Assembly (NCBI GenBank): GCA_027486405.1
Contig: JAIXPD010000054.1
Coordinates: forward strand, 27,785 to 91,784
Length of the DNA stretch: 64,000 nucleotides
Source: Azospirillum sp.
GTDB lineage: Bacteria; Pseudomonadota; Alphaproteobacteria; Azospirillales; Azospirillaceae
Reading direction: 5' to 3'
This document shows, piece after piece, positions 9,201-18,963 of this stretch. Under the pieces are notes generated by a model. The model was not told the origin of the DNA and made no database searches. It was given only the letters and a program-made list of their open reading frames with translations. Made by a program: the position numbers and the translations under genes. Each line of letters starts with the position of its first letter. Within the stretch, counting starts at the first letter, position 1.

Positions 9201-9923
9201 ATGGCTGACCCGACCTTTAACCGCTTCGCGACCATGGGCCGCGCGACAGATCGGGGCTATTTCGACGAAGGCCTGCGCCAGCACATGCTGCGCGTGTACA
9301 ACTACATGGGTGCCGGTCTGGTGCTGACCGGCCTCATCGCGGCGCTGGTGTCCACCAACGCCGCCCTGATGGCGGCCATCTTCGGCACCCCGCTGAAGTG
9401 GGTTGTGATGCTGACCCCGCTGGCCTTCATCATGGTCTTGTCGTTCGGCATCAACCGGCTGTCCTTCGCGTCCGCCCAGCTCGTGTTCTGGGCCTATTGC
9501 GGCGCGATGGGCCTGTCGATGGCGTCGATCTTCCTGGTCTTCACCGGGGCGTCGATCGCCTTGACCTTCTTCGTCACCGCCGCGACCTTCCTGGCGATGA
9601 GCCTGTACGGCTACACCACCAAGGCCGACCTGACGAAGATGGGGTCGTTCCTGATGATGGGCGTGCTGGGCATCATGATCGCCGGTCTGGCGAACATCTT
9701 CTTCCAGTCGCCGGCCCTGCATTTCGCGATCTCGGCCATGGGTGTGCTGATCTTCACCGGTCTGACCGCCTATGACACCCAGTCGATCAAGGAAAGCTAC
9801 GCCGAAGGTTATGACCGCGAGAGCAGCGGCAAGCTGGCCCTGATGGGCGCGCTGACCCTGTATCTCGACTTCGTGAACCTGTTCCAGTTCCTGTTGCAGT
9901 TCCTGGGGCAGCGCGACGAGTAA
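9201..9923 (+). CDS. Bax inhibitor-1/YccA family membrane protein
   Basis: A 240-residue integral membrane protein with seven predicted hydrophobic helices and the BI-1 features: a hydrophilic N-terminus (RATDRGYFDEGLRQHMLRVYNYM), the central FVTAATFLAMSLYGYTTKADLTKMG block and the AYDTQSIKE segment. E. coli members include YccA, which modulates FtsH proteolysis, and YbhL; some bacterial relatives are pH-sensitive calcium leak channels. A GAGGATTGA ribosome-binding region precedes the ATG. Its own terminator follows at 9957, so it looks monocistronic. Confidence 0.93.
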   Translation: MADPTFNRFATMGRATDRGYFDEGLRQHMLRVYNYMGAGLVLTGLIAALVSTNAALMAAIFGTPLKWVVMLTPLAFIMVLSFGINRLSFASAQLVFWAYCGAMGLSMASIFLVFTGASIALTFFVTAATFLAMSLYGYTTKADLTKMGSFLMMGVLGIMIAGLANIFFQSPALHFAISAMGVLIFTGLTAYDTQSIKESYAEGYDRESSGKLALMGALTLYLDFVNLFQFLLQFLGQRDE

Positions 9924-9956
9924 CACCGTCTGAGGACCCGTTACGGTGACACGAAG

Positions 9957-9988
9957 CCGCCCGGAAGCCACCGCTTCCGGGCGGTTTT
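9957..9988 (+). terminator. Rho-independent terminator of the YccA-family gene
   Basis: A perfect 12-bp stem (CCGCCCGGAAGC paired with GCTTCCGGGCGG at 9973-9984) with a 4-base loop, followed by TTTT. It lies 33 bases past the stop codon of the upstream gene. Confidence 0.93.
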
Positions 9989-10023
9989 CATTTGGGCGTT
10001 TTTTGATCGGTACGACGAGGGGG

Positions 10024-10271
10024 CAGGGCAATCGGGTGAAGCATCGTGCAACCGACCGGAACAAAGGTTGCCACGGATTTCACGGATTTTTCTCACGGAT
10101 TTCGCGGAACGCGTCCCAGAGCCATCCAGTTTGCGAGCCTGTGACGCACCTCGTGGCGGGATGCGCGAGGCGATTGAGGGTGGAAATCCGTGCAATCCCT
10201 GATTTTGTCCGTGAAATCCGTGCCCATTTTTGCTGGCGCGACGATGATCGCTCGTTCAAGCGATTGTCCTG
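10024..10271 (-). repeat. MITE-like element, copy B (inverted orientation)
   Basis: A 248-bp copy of the element also found at 2434, 18025 and 29018, but inserted in the opposite orientation: its right end (TCAAGCGATTGTCC at 10256-10269) and the adjacent CGAGCGATCATCGTCG region match the left arms of the other copies in reverse complement. The left end is GGGCAATCGGGTGA. It carries the same CACGGATTTCACGG-like inverted motifs. No flanking direct repeat is visible, and this copy is the most diverged internally. It lies between the terminator of the YccA-family gene and the end of the diguanylate cyclase gene. Confidence 0.82.
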
Positions 10272-10321
10272 GTGGCAGGGTTCAGCGGTCCAGATTCAGC
10301 GCCTGTTCGTCCGGTTTGCTC

Positions 10322-11491
10322 TCAGGCCGGCGTATCCGCCGGCGTATCCGCCGACGTATCCGCCGACGCGGCGCTGACCACGCGGTTCTTGCCGCTCTGC
10401 TTGGCCTGATACATGCGTTGGTCGGCCAGATCGACCAAGGCTTCCCAATCGAACAGGCGGTCGGTGTTCTGTTCGGCCACGCCGACGCTGGCGGTTTGCA
10501 GGCTGCCGTCGGGGCGCTTGCCAAAGCCCGCCGTCCGCATCCGTTCCACGGCGATCATCGCGCCGCTGACCGGGGTGTCGGGCATGATCAGCAAAAACTC
10601 CTCCCCGCCCCAGCGCACCAGCGCGTCGGATTCCCGCAGCATGCTGCGGATGGTGGTGGCGGCGTGGCGCAGCACACGGTCGCCCTCATCGTGGCCATAG
10701 CGGTCGTTCACCGCCTTGAAGTCATCCAGATCGACAAAGACGGTGGACAGGGGTTGCCGGGACCGTTGGGCGTTGGCGACCTGGAGTTTCAGCAGCTCCT
10801 CGCCGATGCGGCGGGAAAAGGCCCCGGTCAGCACGTCGTGCGCGGCCTGTTCCAGCAGGGCGATCATGAAATGGAGCTGGCTCATCGCCGCCAGCGTCGC
10901 CACCACCGCGATCAGCAGCAGAAGCCACAGGGCGCTGAGATAGGACGGGAAGGGCAGGACGAGCGAGCCGTAGAAGCCAGCCCCGAGATGGGCGGCCAGC
11001 ATCGGGGTGGCGAACAGCGCGCCTTCCACCGCCGTCAGCGGAAAGACGCTGAGGCCCGCGACCATGACGAAGGGCAGATAGCCATAGCCCGCCGTCACCG
11101 CCACCCGCAGATCGTCGGTTCCCTCGGCGTAGAGCAGGGGGTGGGAGATGGTGAAAAACAGCGTGGGAATCGCCAGCAACGCCCCCAGCCGGATCCAGGC
11201 GCTGCGGATGTCCTCGCAGGGGCGGGAGTCCCAGGCCAGGGTCAGGAACGCCGCGCTGGCGGCCAGCCGCAAGCCCATCAACTGCCCCGACAGCGGCCAG
11301 GAAAACACCATCATGTCGATGGCGATCCACAAGGGGGTCAGCAGGCCGAAGACCAAGGCCACCATGCGCACGCGCGATTGGATCATCGCGGCGCGCCGCC
11401 GCCCCAGGATCGGGGTGTGTTTGGTGGGATGGATCAGGTGGCGGAGTGGGTGGCCGCGCAGCAGGTCCGCAAGTGGCAAGTCACCGAGCAT
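10322..11491 (-). CDS. Membrane-anchored diguanylate cyclase (GGDEF)
   Basis: A 389-residue protein. The N-terminal half (about 40-215) holds several hydrophobic helices of a MASE-like membrane sensor. The C-terminal half is a GGDEF domain with FVDLDDFKAVND at 252-263 and the active-site GGEEF at 295-299, so it should make cyclic-di-GMP from two GTP. An RxxD inhibitory site (RESD, 286-289) stands five residues ahead of GGEEF, implying product feedback. No EAL domain is present. The extreme C-terminus is encoded by three 12-bp repeats (10329-10364), giving an Ala-Asp-Thr-Ser/Pro tail. The start at 11491 is my choice; 11566 is also open. Confidence 0.92.
   Translation of the reverse strand: MLGDLPLADLLRGHPLRHLIHPTKHTPILGRRRAAMIQSRVRMVALVFGLLTPLWIAIDMMVFSWPLSGQLMGLRLAASAAFLTLAWDSRPCEDIRSAWIRLGALLAIPTLFFTISHPLLYAEGTDDLRVAVTAGYGYLPFVMVAGLSVFPLTAVEGALFATPMLAAHLGAGFYGSLVLPFPSYLSALWLLLLIAVVATLAAMSQLHFMIALLEQAAHDVLTGAFSRRIGEELLKLQVANAQRSRQPLSTVFVDLDDFKAVNDRYGHDEGDRVLRHAATTIRSMLRESDALVRWGGEEFLLIMPDTPVSGAMIAVERMRTAGFGKRPDGSLQTASVGVAEQNTDRLFDWEALVDLADQRMYQAKQSGKNRVVSAASADTSADTPADTPA
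10329..10364 (+). repeat. Three 12-bp tandem repeats at a gene 3' end
   Basis: Units GGCGTATCCGCC, GGCGTATCCGCC and GACGTATCCGCC stand head to tail. On the minus strand they encode the last residues of the diguanylate cyclase as repeats of Ala-Asp-Thr-Ser/Pro. The unit length keeps the reading frame. Confidence 0.95.
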
Positions 11492-11630
11492 GTGGCGGCG
11501 TTTCCCCAACAACAGCCGATGGATCCATGATCTTGGGTGATTACACGCGCATTCACAGCCCGGCAACGGCCTTTTGCGGCAGTCGGGGTCAAGTCAGGGC
11601 TGTCCCCCTGCGACAAAGCGCGCCCAAACG

Positions 11631-11658
11631 AAAAGAAGCGGCTTGCGCCGCTTCTTTT
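11631..11658. terminator. Bidirectional Rho-independent terminator after dnaJ
   Basis: A 12-bp perfect stem AAAAGAAGCGGC / GCCGCTTCTTTT around a TTGC loop. The A-tract and T-tract make it functional in both directions. On the minus strand it ends the dnaK-dnaJ unit, 26 bases after the dnaJ stop. Confidence 0.93.
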
Positions 11659-11683
11659 GTCTCATTCCGGTTGATCGAAAGGA

Positions 11684-12838
11684 TCAGTCTTTCAAGTCGG
11701 ACCAGAGTTCTTTGACTTTTGCAAAAAATCCTTCGGATTGCGGATTCGATCCTTCCTTCCCGCCGCTCTCGAACTCGCGCAGCAATTCCTGCTGGCGCTT
11801 GGTCAGGTTGACCGGGGTTTCAACCACCGCCTGGATGTACATGTCGCCGCGCTGCGGGCTGCGCAGCACCGACATGCCCTTGCCCTTGATGCGGAACTGG
11901 TGGCCGGATTGGGTGCCGGGCGGGACCGTCACCTTGGTGCGGGTTCCGTCGATGGTCGGCACCTCCACCGCACCGCCCAGCGCCGCCGTGGTCATCGGGA
12001 TCGGCACCCGGCAATGGATGTTCGCCCCGTCGCGCTGGAAGATCGGGTGCGGCTGGATGGCGAGGAAGATGTAGAGATCCCCCGCCGGTGCCCCGCGCAA
12101 CCCCGCTTCGCCTTCCCCGGCCAGCCGGATGCGCGTGCCGTCCTCCACACCCGCCGGGATGTTGACCTGAAGGGTCTTTTCCTTGCGCAGCCGTCCGGCC
12201 CCGCCGCAGCTCTTGCAGGGGTCCTTGATGACCTTGCCAGCACCATGGCAGCCGGGGCAGGTGCGTTCGATGGTGAAGAAGCCCTGCTGGGCGCGCACCT
12301 TGCCATGGCCCTGGCAGGTCGGGCAGGTGATCGGTTGCGTGCCCGACGCGGCGCCGCTGCCGTTGCAGCTGTCGCACTGGACGGAGGTGGGAACGCGCAC
12401 GGTGGTTTGCGTGCCCTTGAACGCCTCTTCCAACCCGATTTCCAGGTTGTAGCGCAGATCCTGGCCGCGCCCGGCCGATCCGCCGCCGCCCCGGCGACCG
12501 CCCATGAACTCCCCGAACATCTCGTCGAAGATGTCGGCAAAGCCGCCCGAGCCACCGAAATCGAAGTTGAAGCCGCCGCCGCCCGCCCCAGGGCCGCCGC
12601 GCCCGCCGCCATTTTCAAAGGCGGCGTGGCCGAAGCGGTCGTAGGCCGCGCGCTTCTGGTCGTCCTTCAGAACGTCATAGGCTTCGCTGACTTCCTTGAA
12701 CTTGTGCTCGGCGTCCTTGTCACCCTGGTTGCGGTCCGGGTGGTACTGCATCGCCTTCTTGCGGTAAGCCTTTTTCAGCTCGTCCGCGCTGGCGCCCTTT
12801 TCCACCCCGAGCAGCTCGTAATAATCCTGTTTCGCCAT
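11684..12838 (-). CDS. dnaJ: Chaperone DnaJ (Hsp40, class A)
   Basis: A 384-residue co-chaperone that stimulates DnaK ATP hydrolysis and delivers unfolded clients. It has the full class A layout: J domain (1-70, HPD at 33-35), Gly/Phe-rich linker (~75-125), zinc-finger region with four CxxCxGxG repeats ([32 protein letters not shown]), and the C-terminal client-binding domains. It follows dnaK on the same strand with a 179-base gap containing a strong hairpin, and ends at a terminator, so the two probably form one heat-shock operon with extra control between the genes. Confidence 0.98.
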   Translation of the reverse strand: MAKQDYYELLGVEKGASADELKKAYRKKAMQYHPDRNQGDKDAEHKFKEVSEAYDVLKDDQKRAAYDRFGHAAFENGGGRGGPGAGGGGFNFDFGGSGGFADIFDEMFGEFMGGRRGGGGSAGRGQDLRYNLEIGLEEAFKGTQTTVRVPTSVQCDSCNGSGAASGTQPITCPTCQGHGKVRAQQGFFTIERTCPGCHGAGKVIKDPCKSCGGAGRLRKEKTLQVNIPAGVEDGTRIRLAGEGEAGLRGAPAGDLYIFLAIQPHPIFQRDGANIHCRVPIPMTTAALGGAVEVPTIDGTRTKVTVPPGTQSGHQFRIKGKGMSVLRSPQRGDMYIQAVVETPVNLTKRQQELLREFESGGKEGSNPQSEGFFAKVKELWSDLKD

Positions 12839-12945
12839 GGGATCCGACCGCCTTCACATCGTTCCGGGTCCGGCCTTCCGGGTCCGGGTTGCGCCGCCGC
12901 CTGGCCGCCGTTCACCGGTCCCGTCCACCGCCCCAACATACCGAA

Positions 12946-12974
12946 GGCCCGCCGCCGGTCACAGGCGGCGGGCC
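12946..12974 (-). promoter_or_regulatory. Hairpin between dnaK and dnaJ
   Basis: An 11-bp perfect GC stem (GGCCCGCCGCC / GGCGGCGGGCC) with a 7-base loop, in the dnaK-dnaJ gap. It lacks a T-tract on the minus strand, so it is better read as an mRNA-processing, stability or partial attenuation element than as a full terminator. Such an element could give more DnaK than DnaJ; this is inference. Confidence 0.7.
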
Positions 12975-13017
12975 ATCGATGCTCGCATCACATACGGGTC
13001 AAAAAGAAACGGCTGGT

Positions 13018-14931
<1,914 letters not shown>

Positions 14932-15039
14932 GTTCAGCCTCTTGTGTTCGGCAGATGCGTAGCGGCCCGTCGCGTCCGGCACCGCTGCGATCCCCTCCGG
15001 GTCGGTGGAACGGTTTCGAATGGATCACTGCTGGCCGAG

Positions 15040-15068
15040 ATATAGGCGGGTGCGTTTCGGCCTGCAAC
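15040..15068 (-). promoter_or_regulatory. RpoH (sigma-32) type promoter of dnaK
   Basis: On the minus strand, GTTG at 15068-15065, an 18-base spacer, then CCTATAT at 15046-15040. This is one base from the alphaproteobacterial heat-shock consensus CTTG-N18-CYTATNT as I recall it. The implied start site is near 15033, giving a leader of about 100 bases. The same architecture recurs upstream of hrcA (20056-20084). Confidence 0.78.
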
Positions 15069-15159
15069 GGTGCGGTGAACAGATCCCGTCGCAAATTCGG
15101 GGAAATCCTGCGGGCGGGCGGACGTCCGCCGTCGGGACCGATGACCAGGACCGCGAATA

Positions 15160-15205
15160 GAATACCCGGGTATTCAAGCAGATTGGCGTATATACCCGGG
15201 TATTC
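15160..15205. promoter_or_regulatory. Twin palindromes 30 bp apart (putative operator pair)
   Basis: A 16-bp perfect palindrome GAATACCCGGGTATTC (15160-15175) and a second copy of its core, ATACCCGGGTAT (15192-15203), followed by TC. The dyad centres are exactly 30 bp apart, close to three helical turns, so two repressor dimers could bind the same face of the helix. The pair lies upstream of dnaK's promoter and ~330 bp before the small ORF at 15535. The cognate regulator is not identifiable; GC-cored ATACCC...GGGTAT dyads occur for some CsoR- and ArsR-type repressors. Confidence 0.6.
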
Positions 15206-15534
15206 AGCGTTCATGAGGCAAATTGTAGCAGATGTTACAAGTCTTTCATCAAGACATCCAAGAGAGATCGCTATCCTTAACTATTCATTAACAAGCATCC
15301 GAGTGTAAATTTAAATCGAATCAATTCGCAGTTGCTATCTTTATTCGATATTTTTTGAATCCATGCGTGAAATGGGCAAAGGATTGTGTTATCTCCTTTG
15401 ACATGCACGATGGTGATGCTGCCCGTCGGCTTGCAAACAGCGTTGGGAAAGGACGCTGTGGCGTCGGTGCGTGCAGCGATGGCCACGAACAGTGCTGTGT
15501 GGTCAAGGACGGTTTAGCGTGGAAGGGAAGCGCG
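15206..15534. other. Non-coding AT-richer stretch
   Basis: This 329-base region is markedly richer in A and T than the surrounding sequence, especially at 15220-15365. It contains no ORF with convincing coding character. It probably holds the promoter of the small ORF at 15535, but I cannot pick one out with confidence. Confidence 0.5.
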
Positions 15535-15738
15535 ATGATGGATGAACGACGCGATGTGGCTTTGGCCATCAAGTCCTGCTTGGACAGCCTGATGACCGAC
15601 GCAGCCCGCTGCGACTTGGGGGATCTCGCGCATTTCATCAGCCTCGCCGCCCTGGCGGCGGAAGACGCGGTCGCGGCCTATGACCCGAAGGCCACCCGTC
15701 TGAACGCCATGATGACGACCGACGCCGGGCATTGCTGA
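15535..15738 (+). CDS. Hypothetical small protein (67 aa)
   Basis: A 67-residue soluble, helix-rich peptide starting MMDERRDVALAIKSC and ending NAMMTTDAGHC. The ATG at 15535 follows GGAAGGGAAG, a good ribosome-binding site; a longer in-frame reading from 15355 lacks one and lies in the AT-rich zone. No domain is recognised. It stands alone between two genes of the opposite strand, which supports an independent unit, and lies downstream of the twin palindromes at 15160-15205. Coding status is likely but unproven. Confidence 0.5.
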   Translation: MMDERRDVALAIKSCLDSLMTDAARCDLGDLAHFISLAALAAEDAVAAYDPKATRLNAMMTTDAGHC

Positions 15739-15982
15739 ACGGGCGGTGCGGATTGCGTTCGGCCGACGCGTTGAAACGCGCCACCACCGTCACGCCGCCA
15801 ACGGAATTGGACGGCGCGGGGCGGCGGCGGCCAAGACATCGCGTGCCGCCGGACAGAGCATCGGAAGCATCCGCAAGTCCGCAGCAAGGACACGCCTGCA
15901 CCGTTCGTGTGGACCGCTCATGATGGTGAGCGGTCGCTGACCGGCGCGTGTTTGGCTGGAAACGCCTTTACAGGAAACGCCT

Positions 15983-16498
15983 TTACAAAAGCTCCGCCGC
16001 GCGGATCGCTTCATCGACCTGCCCCAGCATGGCGGCGCAGGACTCGTCCCCGTCCAGAATGGCGGGCAGGGCGACGCTGAACATGGCGACGGCGGCCACG
16101 CCCGCGCGGTTGGCCCCGATCATCCACAAATAATGCGTTTCGGCCCGGCCATCCTCCTCGGTGCGCATCATCGCGAGCGCCAGCAGGCCATCGTCGCCGC
16201 GCGGTTCGACCGTGCGGTCGCCCGCGCGCTGGTCCTGCGGCCGGACGAAGCGCAGCGCCATTTCCTGCAAGGTGGCCTCCACCCCACCGGAATCCGGCTT
16301 GGGAACCACCCGGTCCGTGACCAGCCGCAGGGTGCCGTCGGCGGGCGGCGGCGGGCGGAAGGTGGCGACCGGCTGCCCTTCGACCTCCTCCACCTCAGCG
16401 GCCCAGCCGGGGGGCAGACGAAACCGCACCGTGTCGTTCCAACCGATCATCCGGCCTTCCGGCGCGTCGGCGTTCAGCGGGGAAAAGGGATCGGTCAT
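15983..16498 (-). CDS. Hypothetical protein (171 aa)
   Basis: A 171-residue protein with no signal peptide and no domain I can name. The pattern (MIGWNDTVRFRLPPGWAAEVEEVEGQPVATF... LRLVTDRV) suggests a compact beta-rich fold. The stop codon lies within a 15-bp tandem duplication, GGAAACGCCTTTACA at 15958-15972 and 15973-15987. The two neighbouring genes run the opposite way, so it is probably monocistronic. Confidence 0.75.
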   Translation of the reverse strand: MTDPFSPLNADAPEGRMIGWNDTVRFRLPPGWAAEVEEVEGQPVATFRPPPPADGTLRLVTDRVVPKPDSGGVEATLQEMALRFVRPQDQRAGDRTVEPRGDDGLLALAMMRTEEDGRAETHYLWMIGANRAGVAAVAMFSVALPAILDGDESCAAMLGQVDEAIRAAELL

Positions 16499-16657
16499 GC
16501 GGGGCGGTCCTGATCGGGGGTGGGCGGTGCGGCGGCACGGTCAAGCGGCGGCACTGTAAGCGGTGCGGCGGTGCGCTCCAACCCTTCAGGCCATGGGGCT
16601 TTCACGGGGCTTTCAGGGGCCTTGCCGGTGCCGGGGCCGACGGGCCATGGTGGGGGG

Positions 16658-17560
16658 ATGATCGTCTCCGCCAGCTACAAGACCGACATTCCCGCCTTTT
16701 ACGGGCGCTGGTTCCTCAACCGGCTCGACGCCGGGTTCTGCACCATGGTCAACCCCTACAACGGCAAACGCCTGCGCGTGGAGTTGACCCGTCCGGCGGT
16801 GGACGGGTTCGTGTTCTGGACCAAGAACATCGGCCCGTTTCTCGACGGGTTGGCCCAGGTGGCGGCGCGCGGCTTTCCCTTTGTCGTCCAGCACAGCGTC
16901 ACCGGCCTGCCGGGATCGCTGGAACGCTCCGTGCCGGATTGGCGGTTGACGGCGGAGCGGCTGGCGGGGGTGCGCGACCGTTGGGGGCCGCGCGCGGTGG
17001 TCTGGCGGTATGATCCCATCGTCCTCACCGCCGACACGCCGCCCACCTGGCACCGGGAAACCTTCGCGGCGCTGGCACGCGCCCTGCGCGGCACGACGGA
17101 CGAGGTGGTGGTGTCCTTCCTGGAACCCTACCGCAAGACGGCGCGCAATCTGGCGGCGGCGGGGGTGGCGTGGCGCGATCCCGATCTGGCGGACAAGCGC
17201 GCTCTGTTGAGCGATCTGGCCGTTGTCGCGGCGGGGGAGGGGATGCGGCTGACCCTGTGCACCCAACCGGATCTGGTCGATCCGGCGGGCGGGGCATCAG
17301 GCTGGGGGCCTGCGCGCTGCGTGGACGCGGCCCGCCTGTCGGACGTCGCCGGGCGGGCGCTGGCGGCGCGGGAGAAGGGCAACCGCCCCGGCTGCCTGTG
17401 CGCCGAAAGCCGGGACATCGGCGATTACGACAGTTGCCCGCACGGCTGCGTCTATTGCTACGCCGTGGCGAGCCGGGCGGCGGCGCAGCGGCGCTTCGCC
17501 CGGCACGACCCGGCGGGGGAGTCGCTGGTCCCGCGCCCGCTTACGGGCACACCTTCTTGA
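16658..17560 (+). CDS. DUF1848 family protein
   Basis: A 300-residue DUF1848 protein: the start IVSASYKTDIPAFYGRWF, the VFWTKN motif and a C-terminal cysteine cluster (CLCAESRDIGDYDSCPHGCVYCYA) are typical. The clustered cysteines, including CxxxCxxC-like spacing, suggest an iron-sulphur centre, and the family is distantly likened to radical-SAM photoproduct-lyase-type proteins. The function is unknown. The ATG at 16658 is preceded by GGTGGGGGG; longer readings from 16520 are low-complexity. Its last 20 bases overlap the end of the convergent cheY-like gene. Confidence 0.85.
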   Translation: MIVSASYKTDIPAFYGRWFLNRLDAGFCTMVNPYNGKRLRVELTRPAVDGFVFWTKNIGPFLDGLAQVAARGFPFVVQHSVTGLPGSLERSVPDWRLTAERLAGVRDRWGPRAVVWRYDPIVLTADTPPTWHRETFAALARALRGTTDEVVVSFLEPYRKTARNLAAAGVAWRDPDLADKRALLSDLAVVAAGEGMRLTLCTQPDLVDPAGGASGWGPARCVDAARLSDVAGRALAAREKGNRPGCLCAESRDIGDYDSCPHGCVYCYAVASRAAAQRRFARHDPAGESLVPRPLTGTPS

Positions 17561-17906
17561 CGGTTTCGACCAGCTTTTCCGGGTTGAAGGGCTTGACCAG
17601 CCAGCCGGTGGCCCCGGCCTCGCGCCCGGCGGTCTTCTTGGCCGGGTCGGCTTCGGTGGTCAGCAGCAGGATCGGGGTGGCGCGGTTGGTGGCGGTCCCC
17701 CGGATCGCCTTGGTCAGCGCCAGGCCATCCATGCCCGGCATGTTCAGATCGGTGATGATGCAGTCGAATTTCCGCTGATTGACCAACTGCAACGCCGCCG
17801 TGCCGTCTGCGGCTTCAGCAACGCTGTAACCGGCCTTTTGCAGGGTGAAGCCGACCATGTCGCGGATGGTCTTGGAGTCATCAACGGTCAGAACGCTTTT
17901 GGCCAT
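17541..17906 (-). CDS. CheY-like single-domain response regulator
   Basis: A 121-residue receiver domain without output domain. The acidic pocket is D9-D10, the phospho-acceptor is D53 (ITDLNMPGMDG), the switch threonine is in LLLTTEAD and the conserved lysine is in WLVKPF. This form (MAKSVLTVDDSKTIRDMVGFTLQ) is the CheY type found in chemotaxis clusters, but no other che genes are present here, so it is an orphan. It could act in motility or another two-component pathway. Its end overlaps the convergent DUF1848 gene by 20 bases. Confidence 0.93.
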   Translation of the reverse strand: MAKSVLTVDDSKTIRDMVGFTLQKAGYSVAEAADGTAALQLVNQRKFDCIITDLNMPGMDGLALTKAIRGTATNRATPILLLTTEADPAKKTAGREAGATGWLVKPFNPEKLVETVKKVCP

Positions 17907-18024
17907 GAGGCTTCTCCAGGCGGTTCCCGTGGGGGTCCTTTGCGGGCGCGGTTCCCTTGCGGGGCGGCACACCGCCAAGCCCTAGGCAATTTTGCGAGCG
18001 CGGTCAACCGGATGGCGAACCGGA

Positions 18025-18270
18025 CAGGGCAATCGCTTGAACGAGCGGTCATCATCACGCAAGCAAGAATAGACACGGATTTCACGGATAAAAGGATGGA
18101 TTGCACGGATTCTTGACTCCAATTGCCTCCCACACCCCGTCAGGAGGGGTGCCGCAAAATGGCAAACAGGGTGCTCTGAGGCGCGTTCCGCGAAATCCGC
18201 GAAAAAATCCGTGGAATCCGTGTCCATTCTTGTTTTGGTAGGGTGCACAATGCTTCAAGCGATTGCCCTT
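18025..18270 (+). repeat. MITE-like element, copy C
   Basis: A 246-bp copy with perfect 14-base terminal inverted repeats, GGGCAATCGCTTGA at 18027-18040 and its inverse at 18255-18268. The subterminal block CAAGAATAGACACGGATT is mirrored by AATCCGTGTCCATTCTTG near the right end. It is bounded by GCGAACCGGA (18015-18024) and GCGAACCGGG (18271-18280), a 9-of-10 direct repeat that looks like a target-site duplication. It lies between the cheY-like gene's promoter side and the 3' end of grpE. Confidence 0.9.
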
Positions 18271-18323
18271 GCGAACCGGGCGGCGGCGGCGGTGGGGCCG
18301 CCCGCCGTCCGGTTGCGTCACGG

Positions 18324-18908
18324 TCAGGCGGTGGTGTTGATGTGCTGGCCACCGGCGTCGGTCGGGCTGGCCTTGGCCACGCCGACCATGGCTTCGCGCA
18401 GCAGGCGGCCATGGATGGTGTAGCCGGGCTGGAGCACCTGGACGACGGTTCCCGCCGGTTTGCCGGTGTTTTCGATCTCGAACATCACCTGATGGAAATT
18501 CGGGTCGAACATCTCCCCGGTCGGGTCGATGCGCTTGATCCCGGCGCGGTCGAAGGCGGCGAACAGTTGGCGTTCGGTCGCCTCGACGCCCACGGCCAAC
18601 CCCTTGACCATTTCGTCCTGCTCGCGGCCTTCGGCCGGAACGGCGTCCAGGGCGCGGCGCAGGTTGTCGGCCACCGACACCAGCTCCTTGGCGAAGCTGG
18701 AGACGGCGAATTTGCTGGCGTCCTCGCGGTCGCGCTGGGCGCGGCGGCGGGTGTTTTCGGCTTCCGCCATGGCGCGCAGAACCTGATCCTTCAGGTTGGC
18801 GACCTCGGCCTCCAGCGCGGCGACGCGGTCGGCGGGGGCGTCGGTGGCGGTCTCGGCGGCGGGGGTGTCCACCTCGGTCTCGGCGGGCTTGGTCTGCTCT
18901 TCGCTCAT
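18324..18908 (-). CDS. grpE: Nucleotide exchange factor GrpE
   Basis: A 194-residue DnaK nucleotide-exchange factor. An acidic disordered N-terminus (1-30) leads to a long coiled coil (~30-90, RVAALEAEVANLKDQVLRAMAE), followed by the beta-wing domain with the family signature ending in VVQVLQPGYTIHGRLLREAMVGVA. It lies 55 bases downstream of hrcA on the same strand, the usual hrcA-grpE operon of alphaproteobacteria, probably transcribed from the heat-shock-type promoter upstream of hrcA. Confidence 0.98.
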   Translation of the reverse strand: MSEEQTKPAETEVDTPAAETATDAPADRVAALEAEVANLKDQVLRAMAEAENTRRRAQRDREDASKFAVSSFAKELVSVADNLRRALDAVPAEGREQDEMVKGLAVGVEATERQLFAAFDRAGIKRIDPTGEMFDPNFHQVMFEIENTGKPAGTVVQVLQPGYTIHGRLLREAMVGVAKASPTDAGGQHINTTA

Positions 18909-18963
18909 GGAATTCTCGGCTTCTTGGTTCGGTCGATTGAGGCGGGTTGCGGGTGAAAACCGG

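Noticed and set aside
10329..10364. Possible CRISPR-like array
   Set aside because: The repeats are 12 bp with no spacers and are coding tandem duplications, not a CRISPR.
14932..15010. CIRCE operator near dnaK
   Set aside because: No TTAGCACTC-N9-GAGTGCTAA-like sequence is seen here or upstream of hrcA or grpE.
15739..15982. Small ORFs between 15.74 and 15.98 kb
   Set aside because: Plus- and minus-strand frames overlap one another with similar low quality, none has a ribosome-binding site, and the region has no coding character I can trust.
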